From the NCBI GenBank assembly GCA_016699165.1, contig CP064963.1, positions 3,410,001 through 3,474,000 on the forward strand: a stretch of 64,000 nt of DNA, in the 5' to 3' direction. The stretch's first letter is position 1, and the number at the start of each line of letters is the position of its first letter. Under the pieces are notes generated by a model. The model made no database searches. It was not told the DNA's origin and was given only the letters and a program-made list of their open reading frames with translations. Source of the stretch: Candidatus Melainabacteria bacterium. GTDB taxonomy: Bacteria > Cyanobacteriota > Vampirovibrionia > Obscuribacterales > Obscuribacteraceae. Both the position numbers and the translations under genes were made by a program. This document shows, piece by piece, positions 1 through 8,485 of this stretch.

Positions 1-50
1 ATGAGCCTCTTATCTCTTTCTGAAAATAATGGTTCGTTTTGAGTCATAAT

Positions 51-1622
51 CTACCTGCTAATTTTAATAGTGATGTTGATTTTATCGCCGAAAGTTTCGT
101 AACTATAAGAGACAGGTTTCAAGCCGAGTTGTTTTAAAGCTTTTGCAGTCATTTTAGCCACTAGTGTTTCTTCCGGTCGTGCCCCATTGCAGATGGCTTG
201 CACGCTTTCCTCATTTATTACATTTTTGAGAATGATTTTTTCTTTCGGTAAAATCTGATGTCCTTTAAGCGCTTCCGATAGGAAGTGAGCTCCAGCACCA
301 TCGGGCAATTCTCCTTTGTTTATGTACTTTAGAATTAAAATTCCATCGGGTGCTACTTTGGCATGAAACCAAGCCATATCATCATCTGGAATTGAAGCTT
401 GGATTGAAAACTCATCTTTGTCGAGCTTCATTTTGGGTAGTTCAAAACGTTTAAGACCAATTGAAGCAAGTTCTCCATCAGTCAAATTTTTTAGTTTCTC
501 AACGCCTCCAAAGACTTCCATTTCAGCCTCGTTCAAAATTTTATTCTTACCTGGAGCTAGGAAGAGAGGCTTCTTTGTTGGAGTGTATTCTCCTGATCTG
601 CCTATCATTTTCAAAAAGTGTTCTGATTTCTTGGCTGATTCAGACAATTCACTGCCAAATTTGATTTTGCCCCCACCAGGTAAAGCGTATTCTGGTTGGA
701 GCATGCCATCAATTGTGGTGGCAATGGTTTTGATTGCTTTTTTTACAGTCTCGCCTTTTTTGATGCCATGCTTAAGGGCTTGCTCGCTTACTGTGTCGAG
801 CACTTCGGTAAAAGTTTTTGCTTTGGAAATAGCACCTTTTGCACCCATTCCAAACAAGCTATTTCCAATCAGTTCAGTTGCTATTTGAGATTTTAGTCTT
901 TCTTGTTCGAATGGTGGCAACTCGCTCCATCTCTCATTTAGAACACTTCCAACCATGGCAAGATCGCGAAACGGTTTTGAATAATCACCACTTGCGCCAA
1001 GTTCATTCAAATAGACTTCACTTGCCTGAAATAATCTTACTCCACTGACTATGGTTTCGCCGATTGACTGTCCAAATTCTGCTCCCATTTGCCCTGTGCG
1101 CTCGTTATCACCAAGAATCAGCGCAGCACCAAAATCTGCAATCTTTGCAAAGCCTTCGGCTATGTGACCGACGCCTTCAACTGTCCCGACCAAACTACCC
1201 AAGGCTCGTTGTCTTTGTTCGAGCAGGTATTGATCAACTCCTGCACTAAGGGCAAGACCAATGATTTCGATTTGTTTTTCCAGGGGGACATCTGCAATTT
1301 TACGAAAAGCCTGCATTTCACTTTCAATCGAATCTGTTTTTTCTACTCGCCCGTGAAGAGTTAGAGTTTTGGTTTCATTTTTGGGACGTTCGGCGATAAC
1401 TTGTTCTTTGCCTTTTGGATCCAGCGCTACTATCTGGATACTTTCCATATCATTTCCCCCGGCACTGCCGCTGTGCTTATTGGGGTTAAGATTTAGTGCA
1501 AGTTCGATATCAGATTTTGCAGACAATCGTGCTTCTTGAGCGTCAGGCGTTTTGATTGCAGTCTTCTCGGTCTGTTCGAGCCCGGCTTTATCATTTGATT
1601 CGTTCTGCTCGTTGGACGACAT
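51..1622 (-). CDS. toxin-like modular protein of unknown function
   Basis: This 523-residue protein has no recognised enzyme motif. The first ~85 residues are hydrophilic and rich in Glu, Lys and Asn, as in the N-terminus of the giant protein at 47027. Residues ~140-270 are helical and Gly/Ala-rich (repeated VEGVGHIAEG- and GMGAKGAIS-like stretches), resembling the linker or pre-toxin segments of polymorphic toxins. The C-terminal ~120 residues form a compact alpha/beta-looking tail with a single Cys in AICNGARPEET. There is no signal peptide. The ATG at 1622 is supported by a GAGGTG-like site about 8 bases upstream. Only 52 bases separate it from the sufR stop, but it is probably not part of the Fe-S pathway. 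A toxin or effector role is inferred from overall architecture alone. Confidence 0.6.
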   Translation of the reverse strand: MSSNEQNESNDKAGLEQTEKTAIKTPDAQEARLSAKSDIELALNLNPNKHSGSAGGNDMESIQIVALDPKGKEQVIAERPKNETKTLTLHGRVEKTDSIESEMQAFRKIADVPLEKQIEIIGLALSAGVDQYLLEQRQRALGSLVGTVEGVGHIAEGFAKIADFGAALILGDNERTGQMGAEFGQSIGETIVSGVRLFQASEVYLNELGASGDYSKPFRDLAMVGSVLNERWSELPPFEQERLKSQIATELIGNSLFGMGAKGAISKAKTFTEVLDTVSEQALKHGIKKGETVKKAIKTIATTIDGMLQPEYALPGGGKIKFGSELSESAKKSEHFLKMIGRSGEYTPTKKPLFLAPGKNKILNEAEMEVFGGVEKLKNLTDGELASIGLKRFELPKMKLDKDEFSIQASIPDDDMAWFHAKVAPDGILILKYINKGELPDGAGAHFLSEALKGHQILPKEKIILKNVINEESVQAICNGARPEETLVAKMTAKALKQLGLKPVSYSYETFGDKINITIKISR

Positions 1623-1674
1623 CTATTTGGCACCTCTATCAAATTACTTTTGATATTCCCGGCGCAAAATAGTT

Positions 1675-2325
1675 TTAGCTTTTATGAACCAAATAGCCGC
1701 ATACAGGGTCATTTTTGAGCATATATTTTTCACGCGTTACTTTGACGCCCAAAAGACTTTCCATCAGTTGTGGCTCAAGTGCGCAGACTTGTCTGTATTT
1801 TTTTGCCACATCGTGCACGGCACAATGGCGTTGGAAGATGAAGTAATTGCCGTCTGGCAGTATTTCCCATTCGGTCATATAACCGTCTTCTGAGAAGATT
1901 TTAGAAACCTCACGCACGCGTTCGTCCAAACTTTTGTCTTCTATTCGTGGAGTAAGAGTGCTTAGACGTTTTTTATTACGTATGGTGAGAAGATTTAAAA
2001 CGCCTTCATGTCCCGATTGTTCATAAATGGCATCAAGCAAGTCCATCGCCAGGTTTTGAAAACCGGACGGAAAAAGATTTTCAGCTTTTGAGGTTAAGCG
2101 ATACTTATAAAATGGTCGGCCGCGACCGTGCCTGACTAGCTCGGCGTCTACTAAGCCATCAGTTTGCAATACATTTAGATGGCGACGCACGGCCATCGAA
2201 GTGATTTTTAAATAAGCGCAAAGTTCAGACACTGTGACCTCTTTGTTCTTCTTTATAAAGAGAACAATTAAGTCCTGAGTGGTATTGGTCTGATCTGCGG
2301 GATGACTGAGCGGGTGGTTGATCAT
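1675..2325 (-). CDS. sufR: SufR-like Fe-S-sensing transcriptional repressor
   Basis: This 216-residue protein has an N-terminal winged helix-turn-helix of the ArsR/DeoR type (about residues 15-80, including VTVSELCAYLKITSMAVRRHL and a GRGRPFYKY wing). Its C-terminal half carries Cys168, Cys181 and Cys209. In cyanobacterial SufR, C-terminal cysteines bind a 4Fe-4S cluster that controls DNA binding. Three of the usual cysteines are visible here. The gene is divergent from sufCBD, as in Cyanobacteria, so autoregulation and repression of the suf operon are expected. The product name rests on the domain order, the cysteine pattern and the divergent position. ATG at 2325 is the first plausible start. 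Confidence 0.85.
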   Translation of the reverse strand: MINHPLSHPADQTNTTQDLIVLFIKKNKEVTVSELCAYLKITSMAVRRHLNVLQTDGLVDAELVRHGRGRPFYKYRLTSKAENLFPSGFQNLAMDLLDAIYEQSGHEGVLNLLTIRNKKRLSTLTPRIEDKSLDERVREVSKIFSEDGYMTEWEILPDGNYFIFQRHCAVHDVAKKYRQVCALEPQLMESLLGVKVTREKYMLKNDPVCGYLVHKS

Positions 2326-2374
2326 GGCTCTTTTTGCCTAGCTGGCAAGAAATCAAATGTATAAGGTTCTGTTA

Positions 2375-2448
2375 ATTACCGAATAACCATAATATATTTT
2401 TGATACTATTATATCTATAAAACCCTTTTAAGGATACAACTCGGTAAT
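2375..2448. promoter_or_regulatory. sufR-sufC divergent control region with split inverted repeat
   Basis: The 207-base gap between sufR and sufC is AT-rich. It contains ATTACCGA (2375-2382) and its exact reverse complement TCGGTAAT (2441-2448), 58 bases apart. The first arm lies inside GTTA-N9-TAAC (2371-2387), itself a dyad. These are candidate SufR operator elements placed over the divergent promoters. An AGGAGG at 2474-2479 lies too far from the sufC ATG to serve it. No convincing -35/-10 pair could be fixed. Confidence 0.45.
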
Positions 2449-2532
2449 CTTCGCATTTCAATCAAAGGAATTCAGGAGGTTTCGAGTAACATTCTAAGCG
2501 AGTTTATTCAACAAGGACTTTAGGACTAAGAA

Positions 2533-3336
2533 ATGGCTGCAAAAACACCGGCAAAAGAAATACTTCGTGTAGAAAATCTGCATGTTGAAGTGGATGGCAA
2601 ATCCATTCTCAAAGGCGTCAACCTGACCATTAATTCAGGTGAAGTACATGCTCTGATGGGAAGAAACGGATCAGGCAAATCCACCCTTTCCTACGCATTG
2701 ATGGGGCATCCCAAATACACAATTACACAAGGAAAAATAATTTTCCTGGGGCAAGATATCACTGAAATGTCGCCCGATGAGCGCGCCCGTCTGGGTCTTT
2801 CATTGGCTTTTCAATATCCAGTCGCTATCCCTGGTGTTTCGGTCTCCAATTTCTTGCGCGCAGCAGTCAAGGCAAAACGCGGTAAAGATGTGCCTGTCAA
2901 AGAGTTTCGTGCCGAACTTAAAAAGGTTATGGGCGAGTTAGGTGTGCCAAATGAGTTTCTGTCACGTTATATAAATGATGGATTTTCCGGTGGCGAAAAG
3001 AAACGTCTTGAAATTATGCAATTAGAAATGCTCAAGCCAAGTCTGGCTGTACTTGATGAGACAGACTCGGGGCTAGATATAGATGCTCTTAAAACAGTAT
3101 CGGAAGGTGTCAATCGTTTAGTGACGCCTGAATCTGAGTCCGGCATTCTGCTTATTACGCACTACCAGCGTATTCTCAACTATGTGAAACCACATTTCGT
3201 CCATATTTTTGAAGATGGCAAAATCATCAAAACTGGTGGCAGTGAGTTGTCTAAAAAGCTCGAAGAAGAAGGTTACGATTGGGTACCGGGCATGTCGTCG
3301 AGAAATCTCGACTTGTCGCAAGCAACATCTACCTAA
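2533..3336 (+). CDS. sufC: Fe-S assembly ATPase SufC
   Basis: This ABC-type ATPase of the SUF machinery energises the SufBCD scaffold in the cytoplasm. It has Walker A GRNGSGKST (about residues 43-51), the ABC signature FSGGEKKR (about 151-158) and Walker B LAVLDETDSGLDID just after. The family-typical insertion with GVSVSNFLR is present. Its 267 residues are normal for SufC apart from a slightly long C-terminus. It is the first gene of the operon and is followed 14 bases later by sufB. The ATG at 2533 follows a modest GGAC-rich site. Confidence 0.97.
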   Translation: MAAKTPAKEILRVENLHVEVDGKSILKGVNLTINSGEVHALMGRNGSGKSTLSYALMGHPKYTITQGKIIFLGQDITEMSPDERARLGLSLAFQYPVAIPGVSVSNFLRAAVKAKRGKDVPVKEFRAELKKVMGELGVPNEFLSRYINDGFSGGEKKRLEIMQLEMLKPSLAVLDETDSGLDIDALKTVSEGVNRLVTPESESGILLITHYQRILNYVKPHFVHIFEDGKIIKTGGSELSKKLEEEGYDWVPGMSSRNLDLSQATST

Positions 3337-3350
3337 TCAGGAGGCGCACG

Positions 3351-4793
3351 GTGACTGAATCAATTATTAACTTAAATCCGCAGCCCAAGCCCCAGAATCT
3401 GGATGATTTTGGCAAAGATTATCAGTATGGCTTTCACGACGAAGAAAACTACTTCTTCAAATCGGGACGTGGACTGACTCCCGAGATAGTCAAAAAGATT
3501 TCGGAAATGAAAAATGAGCCCGAATGGATGCTTGCTTTTCGTTTAAAAGCGCTTGAAACCTTTTATTCAAAGCCGATGCCGAAGTGGGGCAACACTGAAT
3601 TGCTCAATTCGATCGATTTTGAAAACATTCATTATTACATCAGACCCTCTGAAAAACAGGGCAAGAACTGGGATGAAGTTCCCGAAGGTATCAAAAATAC
3701 TTTCGACCGTCTTGGTATTCCTGAAGCAGAACGCAAATTCTTGGCTGGTGTGACTGCTCAATACGAATCTGAAGTGGTTTATCACTCAATTCGCGAAGAC
3801 CTGGAAAAACTGGGTGTTGTCTTTACCGACATGGACACTGGTTTGCGCGAATACGGCGACAAAGTAAAAGAGTATTTCGCCACTATTATTCCACCCGAAG
3901 ACAATAAATTTTCTGCTTTGAACTCGGCTGTATGGTCGGGTGGAAGCTTTGTTTGGGTGCCCAAAGATGTGAAAGTGGAAATTCCACTACAAGCATATTT
4001 TAGAATTAACGCCGAAAACATGGGTCAGTTTGAGCGCACGCTAATCGTGGCTGAACCTGGCAGTTTTGTTCACTATATAGAAGGATGTACCGCTCCTGTT
4101 TATTCTTCCGACTCGCTGCACTCGGCAGTGGTCGAGCTTATCGCTTTGCCTGGTGCTCATATTCGTTATACGACCATTCAGAACTGGTCTAAAAACGTTT
4201 ATAACCTTGTCACCAAGCGTGCAATGGCTTACGAAGATGCAAAAGTGGAATGGGTGGACGGAAATCTTGGCTCTAAGCTAACGATGAAATATCCAGCTAT
4301 CTATTTAATGGGACCGCGTGCTCATGGTGAAGTTTTGTCGGTCGCTTTTTCGGGCGAAGATCAGCACCAAGACGCTGGCGCCAAAATAATTCACGCCGCT
4401 TCAGACACCACATCGCAGGTGGTATCAAAATCAATTTCAAAAGGTGGCGGCAGATCTTCGTATAGAGGATTGGTTAAAGTTTATCCCGGTGCCAAAAATT
4501 GCAAAACATCGGTAAAGTGCGACGCACTTTTGCTTGATGAAGCTTCGCGCTCTGATACATATCCAACAATGGAAATTGATGAAACAGATTGCTCAGTCGA
4601 GCATGAAGCCACAGTTTCTAAAGTGGGAGAAGAACAACTCTTCTATCTGATGAGTCGTGGATTAACTCAGGATGAAGCAACCACAATGATTATCAACGGT
4701 TTCTTTGAACCATTCACCAAAGAGTTGCCGCTTGAATATGCAGTTGAGCTTAACCGGCTTATACAGCTGGAAATGGAAGGATCTGTAGGATAA
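3351..4793 (+). CDS. sufB: Fe-S assembly scaffold protein SufB
   Basis: This is the core scaffold subunit of the SufBC2D complex, on which the nascent Fe-S cluster is built. The 480-residue protein shows the SufB-specific blocks GAVWSGGSFVWVPK, GCTAPVYS, SYRGLVKV and CDALLLDE, with conserved cysteines in EGCTAP, NCKTSVKCDAL and ETDCSVEHEA. I chose the GTG at 3351 because a strong AGGAGGC lies seven bases upstream. A longer in-frame TTG start at 3279 would overlap sufC by 58 bases and adds an unconserved N-terminus. SufD follows after two bases. Confidence 0.97.
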   Translation: MTESIINLNPQPKPQNLDDFGKDYQYGFHDEENYFFKSGRGLTPEIVKKISEMKNEPEWMLAFRLKALETFYSKPMPKWGNTELLNSIDFENIHYYIRPSEKQGKNWDEVPEGIKNTFDRLGIPEAERKFLAGVTAQYESEVVYHSIREDLEKLGVVFTDMDTGLREYGDKVKEYFATIIPPEDNKFSALNSAVWSGGSFVWVPKDVKVEIPLQAYFRINAENMGQFERTLIVAEPGSFVHYIEGCTAPVYSSDSLHSAVVELIALPGAHIRYTTIQNWSKNVYNLVTKRAMAYEDAKVEWVDGNLGSKLTMKYPAIYLMGPRAHGEVLSVAFSGEDQHQDAGAKIIHAASDTTSQVVSKSISKGGGRSSYRGLVKVYPGAKNCKTSVKCDALLLDEASRSDTYPTMEIDETDCSVEHEATVSKVGEEQLFYLMSRGLTQDEATTMIINGFFEPFTKELPLEYAVELNRLIQLEMEGSVG

Positions 4794-4795
4794 CA

Positions 4796-6151
4796 ATGTC
4801 AAATTCTCTAATTTTAAATTCAATCACTAAAGAAGGAGTAGACATTCTGGCCACCCAACAAGGAGAACCAGCCTGGTCCAAAGAATTGCGTACCAGAGCA
4901 TGGGAATCATATTTAAAAAAACCGTTTCCTTCAGAAAACGATCCTGCCTGGAAGAAAACCAGACTTTCACTTTTGGATTTCTCGCGCTTGAGCGCTAAGT
5001 CGTTTACTCCTCTAAGTGAGAAGCAGACAGACTCTGGCTTGACTGACAATTTGATTGATCATGTAGCCAAAATGGGCGGTCTTGTTTTTTCATATCAAAG
5101 TCAAGAAAATTCATTTTGTCAGGTTGAGCTTTCAGCTGAAGCCAAAGCTAAAGGTGTGAAACTAGTCGCAATTCCGCAAGCGTCTAAAGAGGCTCCTGAA
5201 ATTCTCAAGCAATTTGAAAAGAATGCTCCAGAAGCTGAAGACGATAAATTCATCTTGATGTCGCGCGCGCTGTTTAATTGCGGCGGTGTTTTGAGCGTAC
5301 CAGACAATGTGGAAATTGATGACCCATTTGTGTTCATCACTAACCTTGCCTCAGACTGTGTTGATGGAGCACTCTTCCCTCGTGTAATAGTAAAAGTGGG
5401 TAAGAATTCAAGAATTAGAGTAGTGAACCATTTCACTTCTTCTGGGTCTAATGTGTCGAGCCAGATTGTTTTTTCTAACGCATTGACCGAGATTCAGGCT
5501 GAATCAGGCGCTTATGTATCTTATGTAGAAGTGCAAAACTATGCCGATAATGTCTTTTCACTGAACAGACAATTCAATAATTTGCAAAAGGACGCTCGCA
5601 TTTATTCTCTTAATGTAGGTCTTGGTGGCAAACAAATCAGAGCGGACATTTACACTCATTTGTCTCATTCTGGTTCCTCTGCTTCGGTAATGGGGGTGGC
5701 TCTCGCTTCAAGTGATCAGTCTATTCATTACAATACCGTTCAGGATCACCAGGCACCACATACGACATCAAACATCGATTTTCGTATTGCCTTGAGAAAT
5801 CATTCTGTCTCTTGTTATCACGGTAATATCAGAATCGCTAAAGAAGCTCAGCAAACCGACGCCTATCAATCAAGCAAAAATTTGCTTTTGGGTGAAGACG
5901 CTAGAGCTGAAGCGGTTCCCAATCTTGAGATTTTGGCAAATGATGTGAAATGTTCTCACGGAGCTACAGTTGGGCCTGTAGATAAAGAGCAGATCTTTTA
6001 TTTGAATAGCCGCGGTTTGGATAAAACTACTGCCGAAGAACTTGTAATCACCGGATTCTTTAATACAGTGCTTGCCACCAATCCAATAGCTGGAGTGGAT
6101 GCTTTCATTCAAGAGCTCGTTGCTAGCAAAGTTCAAAGCAGCAATAAGTAG
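4796..6151 (+). CDS. sufD: Fe-S assembly protein SufD
   Basis: This is the partner of SufB in the SufBC2D scaffold, probably involved in iron entry and heterodimer formation. The 451-residue protein shares the beta-helix core with SufB, including NCGGVLSVPDNVEIDDPFVF, RNHSVSCYHGNIRI, CSHGATVGPVDKEQIFYLNSRG and the C-terminal helix. The N-terminal region has the SufD signature of a helical EPAW / PAWKKTRL segment. The ATG lies two bases after the sufB stop, so the two are almost certainly translationally coupled. Confidence 0.95.
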   Translation: MSNSLILNSITKEGVDILATQQGEPAWSKELRTRAWESYLKKPFPSENDPAWKKTRLSLLDFSRLSAKSFTPLSEKQTDSGLTDNLIDHVAKMGGLVFSYQSQENSFCQVELSAEAKAKGVKLVAIPQASKEAPEILKQFEKNAPEAEDDKFILMSRALFNCGGVLSVPDNVEIDDPFVFITNLASDCVDGALFPRVIVKVGKNSRIRVVNHFTSSGSNVSSQIVFSNALTEIQAESGAYVSYVEVQNYADNVFSLNRQFNNLQKDARIYSLNVGLGGKQIRADIYTHLSHSGSSASVMGVALASSDQSIHYNTVQDHQAPHTTSNIDFRIALRNHSVSCYHGNIRIAKEAQQTDAYQSSKNLLLGEDARAEAVPNLEILANDVKCSHGATVGPVDKEQIFYLNSRGLDKTTAEELVITGFFNTVLATNPIAGVDAFIQELVASKVQSSNK

Positions 6152-6164
6152 AGCAGCAACAAGT

Positions 6165-6500
6165 ATGCAAGAGTCAGATAGAGCACAGTCACCATTTCAA
6201 AAGGTAGCAAACGCAAGCGAAATTCCCGAAGGCGAAGCCCGCATTTATCCTTTCGATGGCGGTGAAGTGGCGATTTGTCATACACAGGGAAATTATTTCG
6301 CTCTGGAAAATATGTGCTCACATGCTCGAAGCCCGCTTGAATCTGGTCCACTTGCAAATGAATCGCAAATAAAATGCCCTCTGCATGGAGCGCGTTTTGA
6401 TGTGAAAACTGGAAAAGCGATGTGTCTTCCCGCTGTAATGCCCGTAAAGACCTATACCTTGGAGCAGCGCGGAGATGAGCTCTGGCTGGCTAAAAAATGA
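6165..6500 (+). CDS. Rieske-type [2Fe-2S] ferredoxin in the suf operon
   Basis: This small soluble Rieske protein of about 111 residues has the two cluster motifs CSHARSPL (Cys-x-His) and CPLHGARFD (Cys-x2-His), spaced as in NirD or biphenyl-dioxygenase-type ferredoxins. It would carry one electron in the cytoplasm. Its place between sufD and sufS suggests electron supply for cluster assembly, or a cluster client kept in the operon. I chose the ATG at 6165. An in-frame ATG at 6099 would overlap sufD by 53 bases and add a serine/alanine-rich N-terminus. Its stop overlaps the sufS start by four bases. Confidence 0.9.
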   Translation: MQESDRAQSPFQKVANASEIPEGEARIYPFDGGEVAICHTQGNYFALENMCSHARSPLESGPLANESQIKCPLHGARFDVKTGKAMCLPAVMPVKTYTLEQRGDELWLAKK

Positions 6501-7735
6501 AGAACTGGAAACAAGTAAGAGCTGATTTTCCCATCTTAGATCGAAAGATAGAGGGCAAGCCGCTCATCTATCTCGATAATGCCGCCACTTCGCAAAAGCC
6601 GTTGCAAGTTATAAACGCGCTTAAAAATTACTACGAGAATTACAACTCAAACATTCATCGCGGACTGCACACAATGAGTGAAGAAGCCACTCTTGCTTAT
6701 GAAGGTGCACGCGAAAGAATTGCACGTTTTATAGATGCTGCAAGCGAGCGCGAAATTATTTTTACTCGTAACGCCACAGAAGCGATTAACATCGTGGTTG
6801 AGTCTTGGGGCAAACATAATATTCAAGCAGGCGATGAAATAGTCATAACGGCAATGGAGCACCACTCCAATTTCGTGCCCTGGCAAAAGCTAGCCGAAGA
6901 CAAAGGTGCGAAGCTCGTTTATATCGAACTTGCCGAAGATGGCAACCTCGATTATCAAATGGCCGAGCGCTTAATTACAAACAGAACCAAAATTGTGGCA
7001 GTGACACAAATGTCCAATGTTATGGGCACTGTGGTGGATTTACAAAAACTTGGTTCGCTTGCTCATTTGAATGGAGCCAAGTTCTTAGTTGATGGAGCAC
7101 AAGGCGTGCCTCATTTACCTACTTCGGTCAGAGAAAGTGACTGCGATTTTCTCGTTTTTTCATTGCATAAAATGCTTGGACCAACAGGTGTGGGCGTGCT
7201 TTATGGCAAAGAAGAATTGCTCGATTTAATGCCCCCGATGCTTTATGGCGGCGACATGATAAGCTCTGTCACGCGTGAAAAAACTACAGTAAATGAGCTG
7301 CCTTGGAAATTTGAAGCAGGAACACCAAATATTGCCGACGTGATAGCAAGTGGTGTGGCCATAGATTATTTGCTAGCGCTTGGAATGGAAAATGTTCGTG
7401 CTCATGAACTTGATTTGACCAGACATGCAATGGACCTAATGCTCAAATTGCCTTCGATAAAAATCTATGGACCTCAAAATCCAGAACTCAAGGGTGGAGT
7501 GATTTCATTTAATTATGAAGGTGTTCACCCGCACGACATGGGACAAATTCTAAACGAATCAGGTATAGCTATAAGAGCCGGGCATCACTGCTGCCAGCCC
7601 CTGATGAAAACGCTTGGAGTAATGGGAACGGCGCGTGCAAGTTTTTACATCTATAACACAAAGGAAGAAATAGACTTCTTCGTTGAAGCTCTAATTAAGG
7701 CAGAAAAGGTGCTCAATTATGTCGCTTGTAGATGA
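6497..7735 (+). CDS. sufS: cysteine desulfurase SufS
   Basis: This PLP-dependent group II cysteine desulfurase takes sulfur from L-cysteine to feed the Suf scaffold. Visible family features are YLDNAATSQKP near the N-terminus, the PLP-binding lysine in FSLHKMLGPTG (about Lys225), and the active-site loop RAGHHCCQPLM with the catalytic Cys at about 365. The following CCQPL is typical of SufS. Its 412 residues are usual for the family. It overlaps the Rieske gene by four bases and sufU by 17 bases, indicating tight coupling with its sulfur acceptor. Confidence 0.97.
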   Translation: MKNWKQVRADFPILDRKIEGKPLIYLDNAATSQKPLQVINALKNYYENYNSNIHRGLHTMSEEATLAYEGARERIARFIDAASEREIIFTRNATEAINIVVESWGKHNIQAGDEIVITAMEHHSNFVPWQKLAEDKGAKLVYIELAEDGNLDYQMAERLITNRTKIVAVTQMSNVMGTVVDLQKLGSLAHLNGAKFLVDGAQGVPHLPTSVRESDCDFLVFSLHKMLGPTGVGVLYGKEELLDLMPPMLYGGDMISSVTREKTTVNELPWKFEAGTPNIADVIASGVAIDYLLALGMENVRAHELDLTRHAMDLMLKLPSIKIYGPQNPELKGGVISFNYEGVHPHDMGQILNESGIAIRAGHHCCQPLMKTLGVMGTARASFYIYNTKEEIDFFVEALIKAEKVLNYVACR

Positions 7736-8150
7736 TCTTTACCGCGAGACTATTCTAGATCACTATCATAATCCTAGAAATCGAGGCACCATATCTGATG
7801 CAACAGTTTCTACCGAAGGAGTTAACCCACTTTGTGGTGACGAGCTTCGTCTATTTTTGAAAATTGAAAATGGTGTGGTATGCGATATCAAATTGGAATC
7901 GCGTGGATGTTCGATAAATACTGCCTCAGGCTCGATGATGAGCGAACTTGTGCTGGGCAAGTCTTTAGAAGAAGCTCAAGCTGTCATAAGCGAATTTAAA
8001 AATATGATGCTCACAAAAGGTGAGGACGTCACACTACCTGAAGAATTAGAAGAGTTGGAAGCTTTGCAAGGGGTTAAAAAATATCCGGTGCGTATTAAGT
8101 GCGCACTTCTACCCTGGAACACACTTGATGAAGGATTGAAGAGCAAATAA
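7719..8150 (+). CDS. sufU: SufU-type zinc-dependent sulfurtransferase
   Basis: This 143-residue IscU-like protein accepts sulfur from SufS. The SufU pattern is complete: Cys39-x-Asp41 in NPLCGDEL, Cys64 in SRGCSINTASGS, Cys128 in RIKCALLPW, and the ~20-residue insertion before the last Cys that separates SufU from IscU. In the known family these residues bind zinc, which is swapped onto the SufS active site. No SufE is encoded in this operon, so SufU is the probable partner. Its start lies inside the end of sufS. Confidence 0.94.
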   Translation: MSLVDDLYRETILDHYHNPRNRGTISDATVSTEGVNPLCGDELRLFLKIENGVVCDIKLESRGCSINTASGSMMSELVLGKSLEEAQAVISEFKNMMLTKGEDVTLPEELEELEALQGVKKYPVRIKCALLPWNTLDEGLKSK

Positions 8151-8176
8151 GAGCCTCACAGGAGCGAATAACTATC

Positions 8177-8485
8177 ATGTCCAGTCTGCAAGAAGACGTA
8201 GTAAGAGAAAGTTTGAGAACAGTTGTTGACCCCGAATTAGGGGTAAACATAGTTGACCTTGGTCTTATTTATGGCGTTGAGGTCAATGAAAAAGACGTGG
8301 TGGTTAAATTGACGCTGACCAGTCCAGCGTGTCCACTGGGTGCTGTAATTCAGGCTCAAGCTCACCAGGCAGTGAAGAAATTGCCTTGGGTTAACGAAGT
8401 TAAAATAGACCTGGTCTGGACGCCACGCTGGGATCCAAAGAAAATGGCTTCAGAAGAAGCTTTGATGGATTTAGGTATTCTTTAA
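8177..8485 (+). CDS. sufT: SufT-like MIP18/DUF59 Fe-S maturation protein
   Basis: This 102-residue single-domain MIP18 (DUF59) protein contains VVDPELGVNIVDLGLIYGV, TSPACPLG with the conserved Cys, and a final WTPRWDPKKM block. SufT proteins help deliver Fe-S clusters to target enzymes. It is the last gene of the suf operon, 26 bases after sufU with a GGAG site before its ATG. Its stop codon directly abuts the stop of the convergent gene on the other strand, leaving no space for a terminator between them. Confidence 0.9.
   Translation: MSSLQEDVVRESLRTVVDPELGVNIVDLGLIYGVEVNEKDVVVKLTLTSPACPLGAVIQAQAHQAVKKLPWVNEVKIDLVWTPRWDPKKMASEEALMDLGIL

Noticed and set aside
418..1364. Several plus-strand frames opposite the toxin-like gene
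   Set aside because: No ribosome sites, biased compositions, and full overlap with a better minus-strand frame.
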